64,000 bases of DNA, taken from assembly GCA_007922195.1 (NCBI GenBank), contig ML681963.1:141794404-141858403 (forward strand). Direction: 5' to 3'. Each line of letters starts with the position of its first letter. The stretch's first letter is position 1. Shown one piece after another: positions 42,220 to 55,650 of the stretch. Both the position numbers and the translations under genes were made by a program. The DNA is from Podocnemis expansa. Lineage: Eukaryota > Chordata > Testudines > Podocnemididae. The notes beneath the pieces were generated by a model. That model ran no database searches. It saw only the letters and a program-made list of their open reading frames with translations, and was not told the origin of the DNA.

Positions 42220-45140
42220 CTAAATTATCTCAGCCAGAGTTTTATTCAGCCAGGCCTTAAACATCTCCAAAGATGGAGATTCCACCACCACCCTAGGTAG
42301 CCCATTCCAATGCTTTACCACCCTCCTAGTAAGAAAGTTTTTGCTAATATTCAGCCTCGACCTCCCCAGCTGCAACCTGAAACCATTGTTCCTTGTTCTA
42401 TCCTCTGTTACTACTGAGAACAGTCAAACTCCATCCTCCTTGGAGCATCCCTTTAGGTAGCTGAAGGTTGCTATCAAATCCCCCCTCAGTCTTCTCTTCT
42501 GCAGGCTAAATATGCCTAGTTCCTTCAGTCTTTCTTCATAGGGCTTGTGCTTCAGCCCCTTGATCATTTTTGTTGCCCTCTGCTGGACTCTAATTTGTCC
42601 ATGTCCTTTTTGTAGTGGGGAACCTAAACCTGGACACAGTATTCCAGATGGAGCCTCACCAGTGCCGAACAGAGGGGAATGATCACATCCCTCGATCTGC
42701 TGACAATGCTTCTTCTGATGCAGCCCAGTATGCCATTGGCCTTTTTGACAGCAAGAGCACACTGCTGACTCATATCCAGCTTCCCATCCACCAGGACCTC
42801 CAGGTCCTTTTCTACGGTGCTGCTACTTAGCTGATCGCTCCTCAACCTGTAGCAGTGCATGGGGTTTTTCCATCCCAAGTGCAGGACTTTGCACTTGTCC
42901 TTGTTGAACCTCATGAGATTTCTATTGACCCACTGCTCCAATTTGTCAAGGTCTTCCTGAATCTTCTCCTTGCCCTCCAGTGTGTCTACTGATCCCCCCA
43001 GCTTGGTGTCATCTGCAAACTTACTGAGTGTGCAATAAATCTCATCATCCAGATCATTAATGAAAATGTTGAACAGAACTGACCCCAGGACCGACCCCTG
43101 GGGTACACCACTCGTTACTGGTTGCCAACTAGACATGGAGCCATTGATTCCTACATGCTAAAACTGTTGATCTAGCCAGTTCTCTATCCACCTTAGAGTC
43201 CACACATTCAACCCATACTTCCTTAACTTGCTGAGGGAAACCATATCAAAAGCCTTGCTAAAGTCGAGGTATATCACATCAACAGCTCTTCCCGCATCCA
43301 CAAATCCAGTCATCTCATCATAGAAGGTGATGAGGTTGGTCAGGCACGATTCCTCCAAGTGTTTCAGGATGGATTCTTTGAGACTCTGCTCCATGATTTT
43401 TCCAGGGATTGAGATGAAGCTGACAGGTCTTTAATTCCCTGGATCCTCCTTTTTGCCTTTATTGTAGATAGGCACTATATTTGCTTTTTTTCCAGTCCCC
43501 CAGCACCTCCCCCGTTCACCATGAATTTTCAAAGGTAATGGCTAGTGGTACTGATACCTCATCAGCCAACTCCCTCAGCAACCTTGGATGCAGGTCATCT
43601 GGCTCCATGGACTTGTGCGCATCCAGCTTCTTTAGGTAGTCCCTAACCTGACCTTCTGTCACCAAGGGCCTCTCTTCTCCTCTCTTATCTGCCCTACCCA
43701 GTGTAGTTAGCTGGGAGCTGGCCCTGCTTGTGAAAACTGAAGTAAAAAAAGCATTGAGCACTTCAGCTTTTTCCTCATCCTCCATCATGAGGATACCTGT
43801 GCTATTCAGTAAGGGACCTATGCTATCCCTGATCCTCTTCTTGTTAGTGACATACTTGTAGAACCCCTTTCTGTTATCCTTCACATCCCTTGCTAGCTGC
43901 AACTCCAATTGTCCTTTGGTCTTTCTGATTTTATCCCTGCAGTTCTGAGAAATATCTTTATATACCTCCTTAGTCATCTGTCCAAGCTTCCACTTCCTGT
44001 AAGCTTCCTTTTTATGCTTTAGCTCAGTGCAGAGTTCTCTGTTAAGCTACACTGGGTGCCTTCCACATTTGCTGTTCTTTCTGCTCATCAGAATGGTATC
44101 TTCCTGTGCCCTTAGCAGGGTTTCTTTTAAAATGCAGCCAGCTCTCTTGGACACCTTTCCCCTTCAGATCAGCCTCCCAAGAGATCCTGCTTATCAGTTC
44201 CTTGAGGGAGCCAAAATATGCTTTTCTGAAGTCCAGGGTCTGCGCTTTTGCTTCTTTTGCTTTTTTCCATTAATTAGCATCTTGAACTCTATCATCTCAT
44301 GGTCACTGCTGCCCAGGTTGCCATTAACTTCTACATCCCCAATTAATTCTTCTCTGTTTGTGAGCAGCAGGTCGAGAGGTGCAAGGCCCCTAGATGGTTG
44401 CTCCAGCATTTGTACCAGGAAGTTGTCCTCAACACTCTCCAAAACTTCCTGGATTGCCTGTGCACTGCTGCATTGGCCTCCCAGCAGATGTCAGGGTAAT
44501 TGAAGTCCCCCAAGAGAACCAGGGCCTGTGATCTGGAAACTTCTGCCAGCTGTCCATAGAATGCCTCATCCACCTCCTCCTCCTGGTCCAGAGGTCTATA
44601 GCAGACACCTGCCACAACATCCCCCTTGTTGCCCTCTCCTCTAAGCTTAATTCACTGATTTTCAGCTGGCTTGGTTCCACTTCCATAATGGAGCTCTGAG
44701 CACTCATAGAGCTCTTTTACATATAATGCTACTTCTCCCCCTCTTCTTCCTTGCCTGTCCTTCCTGAAGAGCTTATACCCATCCATGGCAGAGCTCTAGT
44801 CATACAAGCTATCCCACCATGTCTCTGTTATTCCAATTATATGATAGTTCCTTGTCTGCACCAGTACTACCAATTCTTCCTGCTTGTTTCCCAGGCTCCT
44901 CACATTTGTGTACAGGCACATAAGATACCAGGCTGATTGCCCTACTTTCCCATGTTGATTTTCAGTTCTTTTACATCTACCTCCTTGTATTTTCTCCTGG
45001 GATTGTCCTCCCGCACCTGCCTCAGGTATTAAAGCTTCATTAGAACATGTAACACTATTATTTGATTCCCCCCGCCCCATGTTCCAACTACTTTCTCTTT
45101 TATCCCTGGTGTTACAGTCCCCATTCACCCCAAGTTCCAT
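42220..45140 (-). pseudogene. CR1 ORF2, broken copy
   Basis: Endonuclease fragments lie at 45140-44194 ([45 protein letters not shown]). Reverse transcriptase fragments lie at 43977-42624 ([45 protein letters not shown]) and the tail at about 42220-42600. Several frameshifts, stops and small deletions separate the pieces, including loss of part of the segment between LEES and CLTNL. The stop aligns with that of the intact copy (TAG at 42220-42222). Confidence 0.88.
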
Positions 45141-45204
45141 CCCTTCCCCCAGGTCTCCACATTGTCAGTTACCTGTGGGCTTTGGTCTCCTTCCCCCTTC
45201 AAAC

Positions 45205-46256
45205 CTAGTTTAAAGTCCTTCTTACTAGGTCAGCTAGTCGACATCCAAATAAGCTCTTCCCCTTCCTTGACAGGTGAAGTCCATCTCTGCCTAGCAGTCC
45301 TTCTTCCTGGAACAGCATTCCATGGTCAAGGAAGCCAAAGCCCTCCTGATGACACCATCTTCGCAGCTAGGTGTTCACCTCCAGGATGCATCTGTCTCTC
45401 CTCAGGCCCCTACTCTTGACTGGAAGGATCGAGGAGAACACCACCTGTGCTCTGAACTCCTTCACCTGCACTCCCAGAGCCCTGTAGTCACCTTTGATCT
45501 GCCAAGGATCACCTCTCGCAGTATCATTGGTTCCCACGTGGATGAGAAGTATGGGGTAGTAGTCAGAGGGGTGGATGATTCTCAACAATCCCTCCATAAC
45601 GTCTTGTATGCGGGCACCTGGCAGGCAGCATATCTCCCGAGAGGCCTTGTCAGGGCGACAGATAGGTGCCTCTGTCCCCCTCAGAAGTGAGTCCCCAACA
45701 ACCCCAACCCTACGTTTCCTCCTAGCTGTGGTGGTTGTGATCGTCCCAGCCTTGGGGGTGCATGGCATCTCCTGTTCCACCTCATCCATCGTCTCTAGTG
45801 CCGCATAACAGTTCTTCACCACAATGGGGGGGTGGAGCACTGTCTGCTGCCAGAGGTAACCAGCTGCCAGTGTCCTCTCTCTGCCATAGGCATCCCATCC
45901 TTCTCCAGTGGTGCAGCAGTAGTCTTCGGCACCTGGAGAGTATCCTCCTCCTTGCACGTCTCCTCATGGATGCTATCGAGGAACTTCTCCAGGGCATGGA
46001 TACTTCTTAGCCTAGACACCTCCTCCTGTAACTCTCCCACCTGCCTCCTGAGAGATTCCACCAGAAGACACCTGTCACATTGATTCATCTCCCCAGCTTG
46101 ATTGTTGGAGACAGGGAACTGCAGACCGCAGTCCCTGCAAGTTCACACCATGATCTGGGTAGAGATATCCTTGCTCTGGATGTCTGTCTGGCTACAGGCA
46201 CAGGTGAAGCAGACAGAAGGGGCGCTGACACAAGCAGTGCAACTCTTCTTCAACAT
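45205..46256 (-). pseudogene. CR1 ORF1 with esterase domain, broken copy
   Basis: ATG 46256 and TAG 45205-45207 are both equivalent to the intact ORF1. The cysteine pair [38 protein letters not shown] and VFSSILPVK are preserved in pieces. Frameshifts lie near 46089, 45850 and 45370; the segment holding the final Asp/His block is out of frame. Confidence 0.85.
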
Positions 46257-46577
46257 CTTGGACTCACCAAACTGCTCCCCAAACTCCCCTGTTTTCAGTC
46301 CCCATGGTCGCTCAGCCACCGGCTTTTAAGGCCTTCTCTGTCTACGTCAGCCCTTGCCCCTCATTAAACACACAGGGGAAGGATGATCACAAGCCTGATT
46401 GAAGCTGGTGATCAAAGGTGAGCAGGGAACAATGATCCAAACAGCCCCCAATCACACAAACACACAATCACAGTCCTAATTCCTACAGTAACTAACAACT
46501 AACAGAAATCACCTGTAGGGAAAGACACAAACACACAGTTAGCAACTCATTCACCCAAGCTTCACAATCTCCTTTGT
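46257..46577 (-). promoter_or_regulatory. 5' UTR of minus-strand CR1, target of Tx1-like insertion
   Basis: Reverse-complemented, it aligns with 7090-7418 of the intact element ('gcttgggtgaatgagttgct', 'gctaactgtgtg', 'aaaagccggtggctgagcga'). It ends at TTCTTCAGCT (46578-46587), the 10-mer shared with the outer edge of copy C at 57270-57279. Across that gap the CR1 UTR continues ('ttcagctaggggattgcctt', equal to reversed 'aaggcgatcccctagctgaa'). Confidence 0.75.
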
Positions 46578-47706
46578 TTCTTCAGCTGGGGAGAGAGAGA
46601 AGAGGACACACACCCTGCCTGACCAGCTCCTGGACCTGCTCCTGCTTCCAGCACCACCACCACCACCACCGCTACCTCTTCCTCCCCTGCTCCTGCTCCT
46701 GCTGCTGTGGGTGGCTGGCCGGCCTCTTTCCTTCCCCTCCCCCTACTCTGTGGGGAGGCGGGGAGAGCCAGAGAAGAAAAACTTCCACCACCAATATCAC
46801 CATCTGGAGAAGACCATCTCTCCTGCCAGCCAGCCAGCCAGCCAGTCCCTGCTGCTGCTGCTGCCCTTGGAGCCTGCTGCCTCCCTAAGAAGGCACCACC
46901 ACCACTGAGGGGAGGCCTCCAAAAACTGAGCTTTTGCTGCTTGCAGCTGGGGGTGAGCTACCAAAAATTCTAGACTCAATACTACCACCACCACCCCCAG
47001 CTGCTGCTTCCCTGGCCTCCTCTCCCACCACCAAGAAGGCAGCAGGCTCCCAACCTTCAACACCTTTGGGCTTTTTGCAGCAGCAGGGACCACAGAACCA
47101 CCCCTTTCCCAGCAGTAGCAGCTCCCCTTCCTATAGTTTAGCCCCCTCCCCTTTTTTCTTTTCTCTCCCCTTACCCCCCAGTGGCTGGAGGGCCTCCCAC
47201 CCTTTCCTTTGCCCTCCAGCTAGCTCAGTGCTCCCTATCCCTCACGGACCCCTCCCTAAGCCCTAGAGTTTGATTTAGTTTTCTGCCCCACCCCAGCCCT
47301 GAGAGTTTGTTCCCTTTTTTTGAATCCCCTGCCCCACCCATCAGCCCCACCCTTGCACCATCCACCCCCAACCAGAGTTGGCCAGGCCATATAGGTCCCT
47401 GATTCCTTTTTGTTTATCTCCCATGCACTGCACCCCCCCAATACACCTGTGATCCCCACTCCACCCAGTGCAGCCGGAGGAGCCGGCCCCTCTTAGCCCA
47501 CATAAGCCCCTTGTCCTTCCTTCCCTGGCACCCTCCTCCCTTGCTTGAAGCCTAGCAGGGAGGAGTGGTTGCCACCCCTTGACTCCCATATAATCCACAC
47601 CTCATCCACCCCTCTTCCATTGCCTTGTCCCCCCCCACTTTTTTTGTTCCTTACCCCAGTCTACCCACCCCCAGGTATCCCCTCCTGTTCCCTCCATTTT
47701 GGGAAC

Positions 47707-50547
47707 ATGGAGACCTCCCCAGCTCCCTCTGAACCTCTCCCACAGCCTGTTCCCCCCTCTCTCCCTGCGGCTGGCCCCTTGACTATAGCTGCCACTCCTA
47801 CCACCTCTGGTGCCCCCACTAGGGTACCTGAGGCAGCGGGCAAGGGAGGGGCCTCCACTACTGCTGCCCCAACCTCCTTGGCTGGAAAAAAGAGCAAGGG
47901 AAAGAAGGCAAGCAAGGGCCCTGCTGCTCCCGCAGCCCGTCCACCGGCTGCAGCCCCTTCTTCCCCTGCTGTTCTCTCCACCAGTTCTGGGGGTCCTTCT
48001 GCCCCCAGAACGTATGTCCAGGCGGCCACCACCCCTCCACCCATCGCCACAGCATCAGCCTGCACCGCCTCCTCTAATTCGACCTCAGGGGGCCGAGGCC
48101 CCTTCCCTCTTTGACCAGGAGGCATGGTGTCCACTGCCTCCTGGTGGCTGCCTCGCCCCACGTAGAAACTTACGTGCGGGCCATGGTGAGGGTGGTGGGG
48201 CCCTTGGCCATTGTGGAGGCCTCCAAGATGTTTGGGAAGATGGTATTCTTCCTGGCATCAGAGGCCACCACACAGGAGGCGGTGGTCAGGGGCTTGGCGG
48301 TGGGGGGTGTCCACGTGCCAGGGGAACCCTTGGAGAACCTGGGTGTACGGGTGGTCCTCACTTCTGTTCCTCCCTTCCTCTCCAATGCCGCCCTGCTTCC
48401 CCTCCTCTCCACCCTGGGGAAGCCGATTTCCATCATTAGCCCTCTCCCACTGGGCTGCAAGGACCCTGCCCTCCGTCACGATTTGTCCTTCCGCCGGCAG
48501 GTGCAAATCCAACTGCCGCCGGTGGGGGCGCGTGATGGGGTGGCACTGGAGGGGTCCTTCCTGGTGCCCCATCAAGGGGCCCATTATAAAATCTTTTATT
48601 CTTCGGGGGAGGCCCGGTGCTTCCTCCGTAGGGCCATGGGGCATGTCCGGAGGGACTACCCCTTGGCCCAGCATGAGGAGGGAGCAACTGGGCCCCCCGG
48701 AGCTGATACGGGCACCGGCCACACCACTGCCGGCGACCCCGCCCACCCGGCCCCTTAAGCTGCCTCTCCTCCATCGAGGAACACAGCTGCTGCTGCCTCT
48801 CGGGACGTGGGGTCCACAGCCCCACTATGCCCAGAGGAGCAGCTGGGCCCCGTCGCCGCCCACACTGAACTATCTGGGACGGGGCCCAGAGAGGAGAGGG
48901 CAGCGGCCGAGGTGGTGACCCCAGGTATGGGAGAGGGTGCACCCCAGGGGGAGGGTTCCTATCCCCTTGATGTCCCTCCCCTGGTTCCTTCTCCCCAAGA
49001 GCTTTCGCTCTTGCTGCCTATTCCCGCCCCTGCTGGCCGGCCCTCAGACTCCATCTTAGAGGGCTGGGTTCTCCCCCAGAGGGTCTGCAGCAAGAGTAAG
49101 AAGGCTCTGTCCCTCCCCAGCACCTTAGATGGGGAGGAGGCCCCCCAGAAATCATTGCAGGGGGCTGATAATACTAACGATGCTGAGCTGCTTGCTGCGC
49201 CGTCTGGTGAGGTCCAGCAGGAGGCTCTGGCTGAGGAGATGGGTGCAGTGGAAGAGGGGATCAGTACTGCCCCCTTACAGGAGGCCCCTGTTGATCCCTC
49301 TCCTGGGGAGGCCGCGGATGGAGCTACCCCTGTCCCCCCGGAATCTGCTATGCCATTGACAGCTGAGGCAGGGGGAGGAGTAGGCTCCATCTTTACGGAG
49401 ATCGAGGCCCTGGGTCTGATCTTGGTAGCCCCAAGGGAAGATGACCCTCTACCAACGGGCCTTGATCTGGGTGACAACAACATCTTGTCATCCCCTCCCT
49501 TGCCCCAGACCCAACCCGAACCTGAACCCCTGTCTGCTGTCCCTGTTTCTATCCCGGGGACACCCCCGGGTTGCTTCACCTGCCCGGCTGCTATAGATCT
49601 TCCTGTGGTGGCCGCCGAGCCCCTTGAGGTGACGGCCAGCCCTGAGCAGCCGGGTCCCGGGGTGTTGTCCCTGGAGGGACAGCTGCCCCTTCCCTCACTT
49701 GTCTATTTCCCCCATGTCTGACGCTGAAGATGTGGTGAACCAGCCACCCTCAACTCCCATGCCCAGCGTCGGCACAGATCCCATTCCTCACTCATTAGTA
49801 AATCCTGTGCCTGGTCAAGGGGAGCCGCACCCTGGTGGTTTGACTACCAGGGCCCCTATTCCCACAACCACTCCTTCCCCTCTCTCCATCACTTCTCTTC
49901 CTGGCCCCAATCCCATTCCTCCCTTTAATGTCCCCCCTTTTCCTACCCTAGCCCCATCCCCTATTACTGCCACCCTCGGGATGGTGGCTTTCCCCTTTTC
50001 ATCAACCACCTCCCGGGAGGTGGTATTTGTGGCCCCCTCTGTCCCTGGGGCTGCTGTCTTCCCTCCACTGCCACCCTTCCTTCTGCCGGGGGTTCAGCTG
50101 GGTCAAATGGTGCCCACACCATTGGCACCGAGACGGGGCTCTGCGCCCTGTCTTCCAATCCCAGCTGACCGCAGGGCCGATACCAGGATCCAACTGGAGG
50201 ACGGCTGGGAGCTTCCATTCCCGGACCCCCTGGCGCTGTAGGGGGAGCTGCATGAGTTCCTGGGAAACACCCGTGGGGCCAGGAGCTGGGTGCAGCTTGC
50301 CCTGCAGCGCTGGGGGAATTTCCACCTCATCCTCCGGGCCGTGCGGGCCATACTGAAGGAGGGTAAAGGGATGAGGAGATGGGATGCTCCGGCCTACCAA
50401 AGGGCCCGCAGCTTCCGTGACTCCCTCATGACCTTTGGGGTCAGCCACGGATTGCTGCGTGGCCCGACGGAGGCTGCTAGCGTTCCCGTCACCTCTGAGG
50501 ATCCCCCCCAGCCCTCCTCATGGCACCTGTCACCTTCGCCTCATTAA
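47707..50547 (+). pseudogene. Tx1-like ORF1, copy B
   Basis: It starts at ATG 47707 (METSPAPSEPLPQP), with a Pro/Ala/Ser-rich leader of about 130 residues including the basic stretch KKSKGKKASKGPAAP. One C is missing in a run at about 48107 (three Cs, four in copy C), shifting the frame before the ZCCHC3-like domain (TRRHGVHCLLVAASPHVETY). The zinc knuckle is degraded: CFLRRAMGHVRRDY has lost the second and last Cys. A stop at about 48757 follows, then the acidic linker reopens at 48807-49721. The C-terminal block (LQRWGNFHLILRAVRAIL) is at about 50290-50420. The 50547 stop overlaps ORF2's ATG at 50520 by 28 nt, the same arrangement as copy A. Confidence 0.8.
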
Positions 50548-53500
50548 ACACCAGAGGCTGCAGGTGGGGTCTCCACAAGACCCAGGTGCTCTCCTTCCTT
50601 CGGGAGGGGGGGTACTCTGTGGTTTTCCTGCAGGAGACCCACACGGATCCAGCTGCTGAGGCCAGTTGGCGGCTGGAGTGGGGGAACAGGGTGTACCTAA
50701 GCCATCTGTCCACCCTCTCCGGCGGTGTGGCCACCCTGTTCTCCCCCAGCTTACAGCATGAGGTGCTGGGCGTTGCCAAGGTTGTGCCGGGCCGCCTCCT
50801 GCACCTCCGGGTCCGTATGGAGGGGCTGGCATTGAATTTGGTTAACGTCTACGCCCCGACATTGGGCCCGGAGTGGCTGCAATTTTTTCAGCAGGCGGCC
50901 ACCTTCCTTGGCACCTTGGATCCTCGAGAGTGCCTGGTCCTCGGCGGGAACTTTAACACCACCCTTGAGGAATGGGACGGCACGGGGACCGAGCAGTGAC
51001 AGGCCACCCCGGACGTCTTCCAGGAGGTGACTGAACATCACTCGCTGGTGGACGTCTGGCGCGACCACCACCCAGACGATGAGGTGACCTTCACCTATGT
51101 CCGGGTGGGGGACCATCGGTTGTGCCACTCCCGGTAGGACCGCATTTATCTGTCTCGACACCATCTGGCATGGGCCCACTCCTCCAGCGTTCGGCCGGCC
51201 CCCTTCTCGGATCACCATCTGGTGACCGTGACGGCCTGTCTCTCGGCAGAGAGGCCGGGGCTGGCCTATTGGCATTTTAATAATAGCCTGCTGGAGGATG
51301 TGGGCTTCGTAGTGTCCTTCCGGGAGTTTTGGCTGGCCTGGAGGTGGCAGAGGGCCGCCTTTCCCTTGGCGCGGCGCTGGTGGGATGTGGGGAAGGTGCG
51401 TGCCCAGCTCTTCTGCCGTGACTACACTCGGGGGGCCAGCTGGCGGAGGGATGTGGAGATAGAGCAGCTGGAGCGGGAGGTCTTGAAGCTTGAGAGGTGC
51501 CTGGCCACCAGCCTTGGGGATCCATCCCTCTGCGAGGCAAACCGGGAGAAGTGGGAGGAGCTGCGGACCCTCGAGGACCTCCGGGCCAGGGGTGCCTTTG
51601 TTTGATCTCGCATCTAGCTCTTTCGGGAGTTGGATCGTGGCTCCCGCTTCTTCTATGCCCTGGAGAAACGGAGGGGGGCTAAAAAGCACGTCACCTGCCT
51701 TTTGGCGGAGGACGGCACCCCCCTCACTGATCCGGAGAAGATGCGTGGAAGGGCCAGGGCCTTCTATGCCAGTCTTTTCTCCCTGGATCCAACCGACCCT
51801 AACGCCTGCAGGGTGCTCTGGAATGAATTTCCCATGGTCAGCGAGGGCACCCGAGACCGGCTGGAGTCACCTCTCACTCTGGCCGAGTTCTCAGAGGCCC
51901 TACGTCTCATGCCCGCCAACAAATCTCCGGGCATGGACGGGCTGACCGTGGAGTTCTACCATGTCTTTTGGGACGTCCTCGGCCCGGACCTCGCCATCGT
52001 CTGGGCTGCATCCGAGGAGAGCGGAGAACTCCCCCTTTCTTGCCGGCGGGCGGTGCTGGCCCTGTGACCTCCGGAATTGGTGTCCCGTCTCGCTCCTCAG
52101 CACGGACTATAAAATAGTAGCCAAGGCCATTTCGTTGCGCTTGGGGTCCGTGCTGCAGGACGTGATCCATCCTGACCAGACCTACACCGTCCCGGGCCGT
52201 TACATCTTTGACAGTCTCTACCTGGTCTGGGATCTCTTAGAGCTTGGGTGTAGGGACGGTCTGTCGTTCGCCCTCCTGGCCCTGGACCAGGAGAAAGCAT
52301 TCGAGAGGATGGATCATGGGTATCTCCTGGGCACCCTGCGGGCATTTGGCTTCGAGCCCCGGTTTGTGGGGTTTCTCCAGGTGCTGTACGCCTCCACAGA
52401 GTGTCTGGTCAAGCTCAACCGGACCCTGACCGAACCGGTCAGCTTCGGGTGAGGAGTGCGTCAAGGCTGTCCACTGTCCATCCAGCTGTATGCTCTGGCC
52501 ATTGAGCCCTTCCTTTGTCTCCTCCATCGGAGGTTGATGGGGTTGGTGCTCCCTGAGTCAGGGCTGTGGCTGGTCTTGTTGGCGTATGCTGATGACGTAC
52601 TCCTCATGGTCCAGGACCTGGGCGACCTGGGGTGGTTGGAGGCTTGCCAGGCTATCTACTCGGCAGCCTCCTCCGCCTGGGTCAACTGGGTCAAGAGGTC
52701 TGGCCTGATAGTAGGGGCCGGGTGGCCGGTCAGCTCCCTCCCACCCGCGCTTCAGGCCATCCGGTGGGGCACGGGTCTGCTGCTCTATCTGGGCGTTTAC
52801 CGCTCTGCCACCCATCCCTCCTCTGAGGACAACTGGCACGAATTATAGGGCAGGGTTGTTGACCAGCTGCGGAGGTGGGCAGGACTGCTGCAGTGCCTCT
52901 CCCTTCGGGGACGGGCACTGGTTATCAACCAGCTTGTCCTCTCCATGCTCTGGCACCGGCTCAACACCCTGACCCCACCCCCAGGTTTTCTGGCCAGCGT
53001 CCAGGAGACAATCCTGAGGTTCTTCTGGCCAGGACTGCACTGGGTCTCTGCAGGGGTCCTGAGCCTTCCCCTGGAGGAAGGTGGGCAGGGCCTGTGCTGC
53101 CTCCGCAGCCAGGTCCACACCTTCCACCTCCAGGCCCTGCAGAGACTCCTTTATGGTGCAGGTAGTCCGGCATGGAGCCATTTGGCATGCATCTTCCTCC
53201 GCCGCTACCAAGGGCTCCGATATGACCGGCAGCTCTTTTATCTCGACCTGAGACGTGTTCCGCGAGACCTCTCCGAGCTGCCGGCCTTCTACCATGACCT
53301 CCTCCGGACCTGGAGACTCATTGCAGTCTCCAGGTCAGTTCTACCCACTGAGAGGGAGGACCTCCTCGCGGAGCCCCTGCTACACAATCGCCATCTCCAT
53401 GTGCAGGAGGCCCCCTCTGTCAGGCGGAGATTGGTCATGGCAGGTATCACCTGGCTCAGAGACCTCCTGGATTATGCCCGGGGGGACTGTGTGGATCTCC

Positions 53501-54396
53501 ATGAGCTGGCTCGGCTCATGGGGCTCTCCACCCTTCGCAACCCCTGGCGCCTACTCCAGGAGGTGAGGGCAGCCTTCCCTCCCACTGCTCAGGTTTACCT
53601 CGAACAGGTCCTGTGAGAGGGTACTCCCCGCCCCCCTGCCAGTCCTGGCCCGCCGGAACTTTTGATCGGGCCTCAGCCCCATCAGCCCCCCCTGGCCATC
53701 CCCTCCCCATGCCCCGAGCCGGCTGCTAGACTTGCAGCCGGTCTCTTTCTGAACTGCGCTTCGTAAATATCTGTACACGCTCGTGCTACATACCATCCAC
53801 TTCCTCGCCCTTGTGTCCTGCCCGGATACAAAGTGGCGGGATCGTATTCCACCTAGAGAGGGCGAGGACCCCCTGTGGGCCAGTCTGTATGTCCCTCTCA
53901 CTCCAAGGCCCGCCGGGGACATCAGTTGGTGGCTCCTACATGGAGCCGTGAGCATGGGCATGTACTTGGCGCGGTTCACCCTTTGCCCCAACACCTACCC
54001 CTTTTGTGGGGTTTTGTCTATCTAGACTGTGCCAGGCTGCAGCCCCTCTTCTGGTTCCTCCAGAACCTCCTCTTGAGGTTCTGGCTGCACTTCTCCCCAC
54101 ACCTGTATCTTTATGCACTCCCCATCCGTGGCCCCACAAAGTCGCGGGACCTCCCCACCAACCTCTTCTTGGCTTATGCAAAAGTAGCCACCTACAAAAC
54201 CCGGGAGAGGAGGTTGGCTGAGGGAGGGGCCTGTGACTGTGGGGCCTATTTCCGGTCCCTCATCTTTGCACGTATCTGGGCAGAGTTCCTCTGGGCAGCG
54301 TCCGCTGGCTCCCTCAACACCTTCCGGGAGCAGTGGGCGCTGTCCGGGGTTCTCTGCTCTGTATCCCCTTCCGAAACTCTAGTTCTGAACCTGTAA
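50520..54396 (+). pseudogene. Tx1-like ORF2, copy B, multiply broken
   Basis: It opens with MAPVTFASLNTRGC (endonuclease, FLQETHTD; the GGDFN block has become GGNFN, losing an active-site Asp). Stops occur at about 50997, 51135, 51603, 51615, 52066, 52450, 52846 and 53614. At about 52066 a small deletion removes the segment equivalent to PKKGDLRDLRNW. The RT core YADDVLLMVQ at 52585-52596 and later is preserved. The C-terminal CCHC is damaged by a short deletion ('cttttgtggggttttgtcta'). It is clearly dead and older than copy A by its lesions. Confidence 0.85.
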
Positions 54397-54464
54397 CCCT
54401 CACACCCGTCCCTGTTTGCTTTTTGGTTGTCCCCCGCATTCACTCGAAGGCCTGTTTGGTGCCA

Positions 54465-54520
54465 CTTCCCCTTAGGCTGGGGGAAGGGCTTTAGAAGTGG
54501 GTGGGCTTACGCCCACCCAC
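54465..54520 (+). ncRNA. Tandem 3'-UTR hairpins, Tx1-like copy B
   Basis: Hairpin 1: CTTCCCC (54465-54471) with GGGGAAG (54480-54486), 8-nt loop. Hairpin 2: GTGGGTGGGC (54497-54506) with GCCCACCCAC (54511-54520), perfect 10-bp stem and TTAC loop. Relative to copy A, the second pair of hairpin 1 changed from C-G to T-A on both sides, a compensatory change. Confidence 0.7.
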
Positions 54521-54541
54521 CATCCAGGTATCTTCAATAGG

Positions 54542-54551
54542 TTCTTCAGCC
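54542..54551. repeat. Junction 10-mer TTCTTCAGCC between copies B and C
   Basis: It differs by one base from TTCTTCAGCT at 46578-46587 and 57270-57279. It marks the head-to-tail boundary: copy B ends CAATAGG just before it and copy C starts GGGGAGAGAGAG just after it. It is either a target duplication from successive insertion into the same site or a recombination joint. Confidence 0.8.
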
Positions 54552-55650
54552 GGGGAGAGAGAGCAGAGGACACACACCCAGCCTGACCAGCTCCTGGACC
54601 TGCTCCTGCTTCCACCACCACCTCTGCTACCTTTTCCTCCCCTGCTCCTGCTGCTGCTGCTTTGGCTGGCTGGCCTCTCTCCTTCCTAACCCCCTGCTCT
54701 GTGGGGGGGAGGGAGACCTAGAGAAGGAAAACTTCCATCACCTGACTAAAGCCAGCTCTTCTGCCTGCCAGCCAGCCAGTCCCTGCTGCTGCTGCTGCTG
54801 TTGCTCCTGGAGCCTGCTGCCTCTACAGGAAGAGAACACCACCACCACTGAGGGGAGGCCTTCAAAACTGAGATTTTGTTGCTTGCAGCTGGGGGTGAGC
54901 TACCAAAAGACTTTGAACTTTATACCACCATCACCACCCCCAGCAGCTGCTTCCCTGGCCTCCCCTCCCACCACCAAGAAGGCAGCAGGCTCACTACCTT
55001 CAACACCTTTGGACCCTTTGCAACAGCAGGGACCATAGAACCACCTCTCTCCCAGCAGTAGCAGCTCCCCTTCCTATAGTTGTTCCCTCCCCCTTTTTTT
55101 TTCTTTTCTCCCCCTTTCACCCCCAGTGGCTGGAGGGCCTCCCACCCTTTCCTTTGCCCACCAGCTAGCTCAGTGCTCCCTATCCCTCACAGACCCCTCC
55201 CTAAGCCCTAGAGTTTGATTTAGTTTTCTGCCCCACCCCAGCCCTGAGAGTTTGTTCCCTTTTTTTGAATCCCCTGCCCCACCCATCAGCCCCTCCCTTG
55301 CACCATCCACCCCCAACCAGAGTTGGCCAGGCCATATAGGTCCCTGATTCCTTTTTGTTTATCCCCCATGCACTGCACCCCCCCAATACACCTGTGATCC
55401 CTGCCCCACCCAGTGCAGCCAGAGGAGTCGGCCCCTCTTAGCCCACATAAGCCCCTTGTCCTTCCTTCCCTGGCACCCTCCTCCCTTGCCTGCAGCCTAG
55501 CAGGGAGGAGTGGTTGCCACCCCTTGACTCCCATATAGTTTACCCTTTATCCACCCCTTTCCTATTGCCTGGTTCCCTCCCCTCCCATTGTTCCTAACCC
55601 CAGTCTACCCACCCCCAGGTATCCCCTCCTGTTCCCTCCATTTTGGGAAC

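Larger units (their letters stand above)
42137..46577 (-). mobile_element. CR1 LINE on the minus strand, main part
   Basis: Reading the minus strand: 5' UTR (to about 46257), ORF1, ORF2, and the 3' end at 42137 ('agaatcatagaaccataggg' on plus). It matches the intact CR1 at 7001-11611 throughout. Its 5' UTR is interrupted at 46578-57279 by Tx1-like copies; the remaining tip (15-20 bp, 'ttcagctaggggattgcctt') lies at 57274-57295. It is nearly full length but both ORFs are broken. Confidence 0.9.
46588..54541 (+). mobile_element. Tx1-like LINE, copy B
   Basis: It starts GGGGAGAGAGAGAAGAGGAC after TTCTTCAGCT and ends ...TCTTCAATAGG before TTCTTCAGCC (54542-54551). It has the same order as copy A: triplet-rich 5' UTR, ORF1, ORF2 and hairpin 3' UTR. 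7,954 bp. Its 5' UTR from about 47250 to 47700 is nearly identical to that of copy C, and both differ clearly from copy A. Many stops are present in ORF2. Confidence 0.88.
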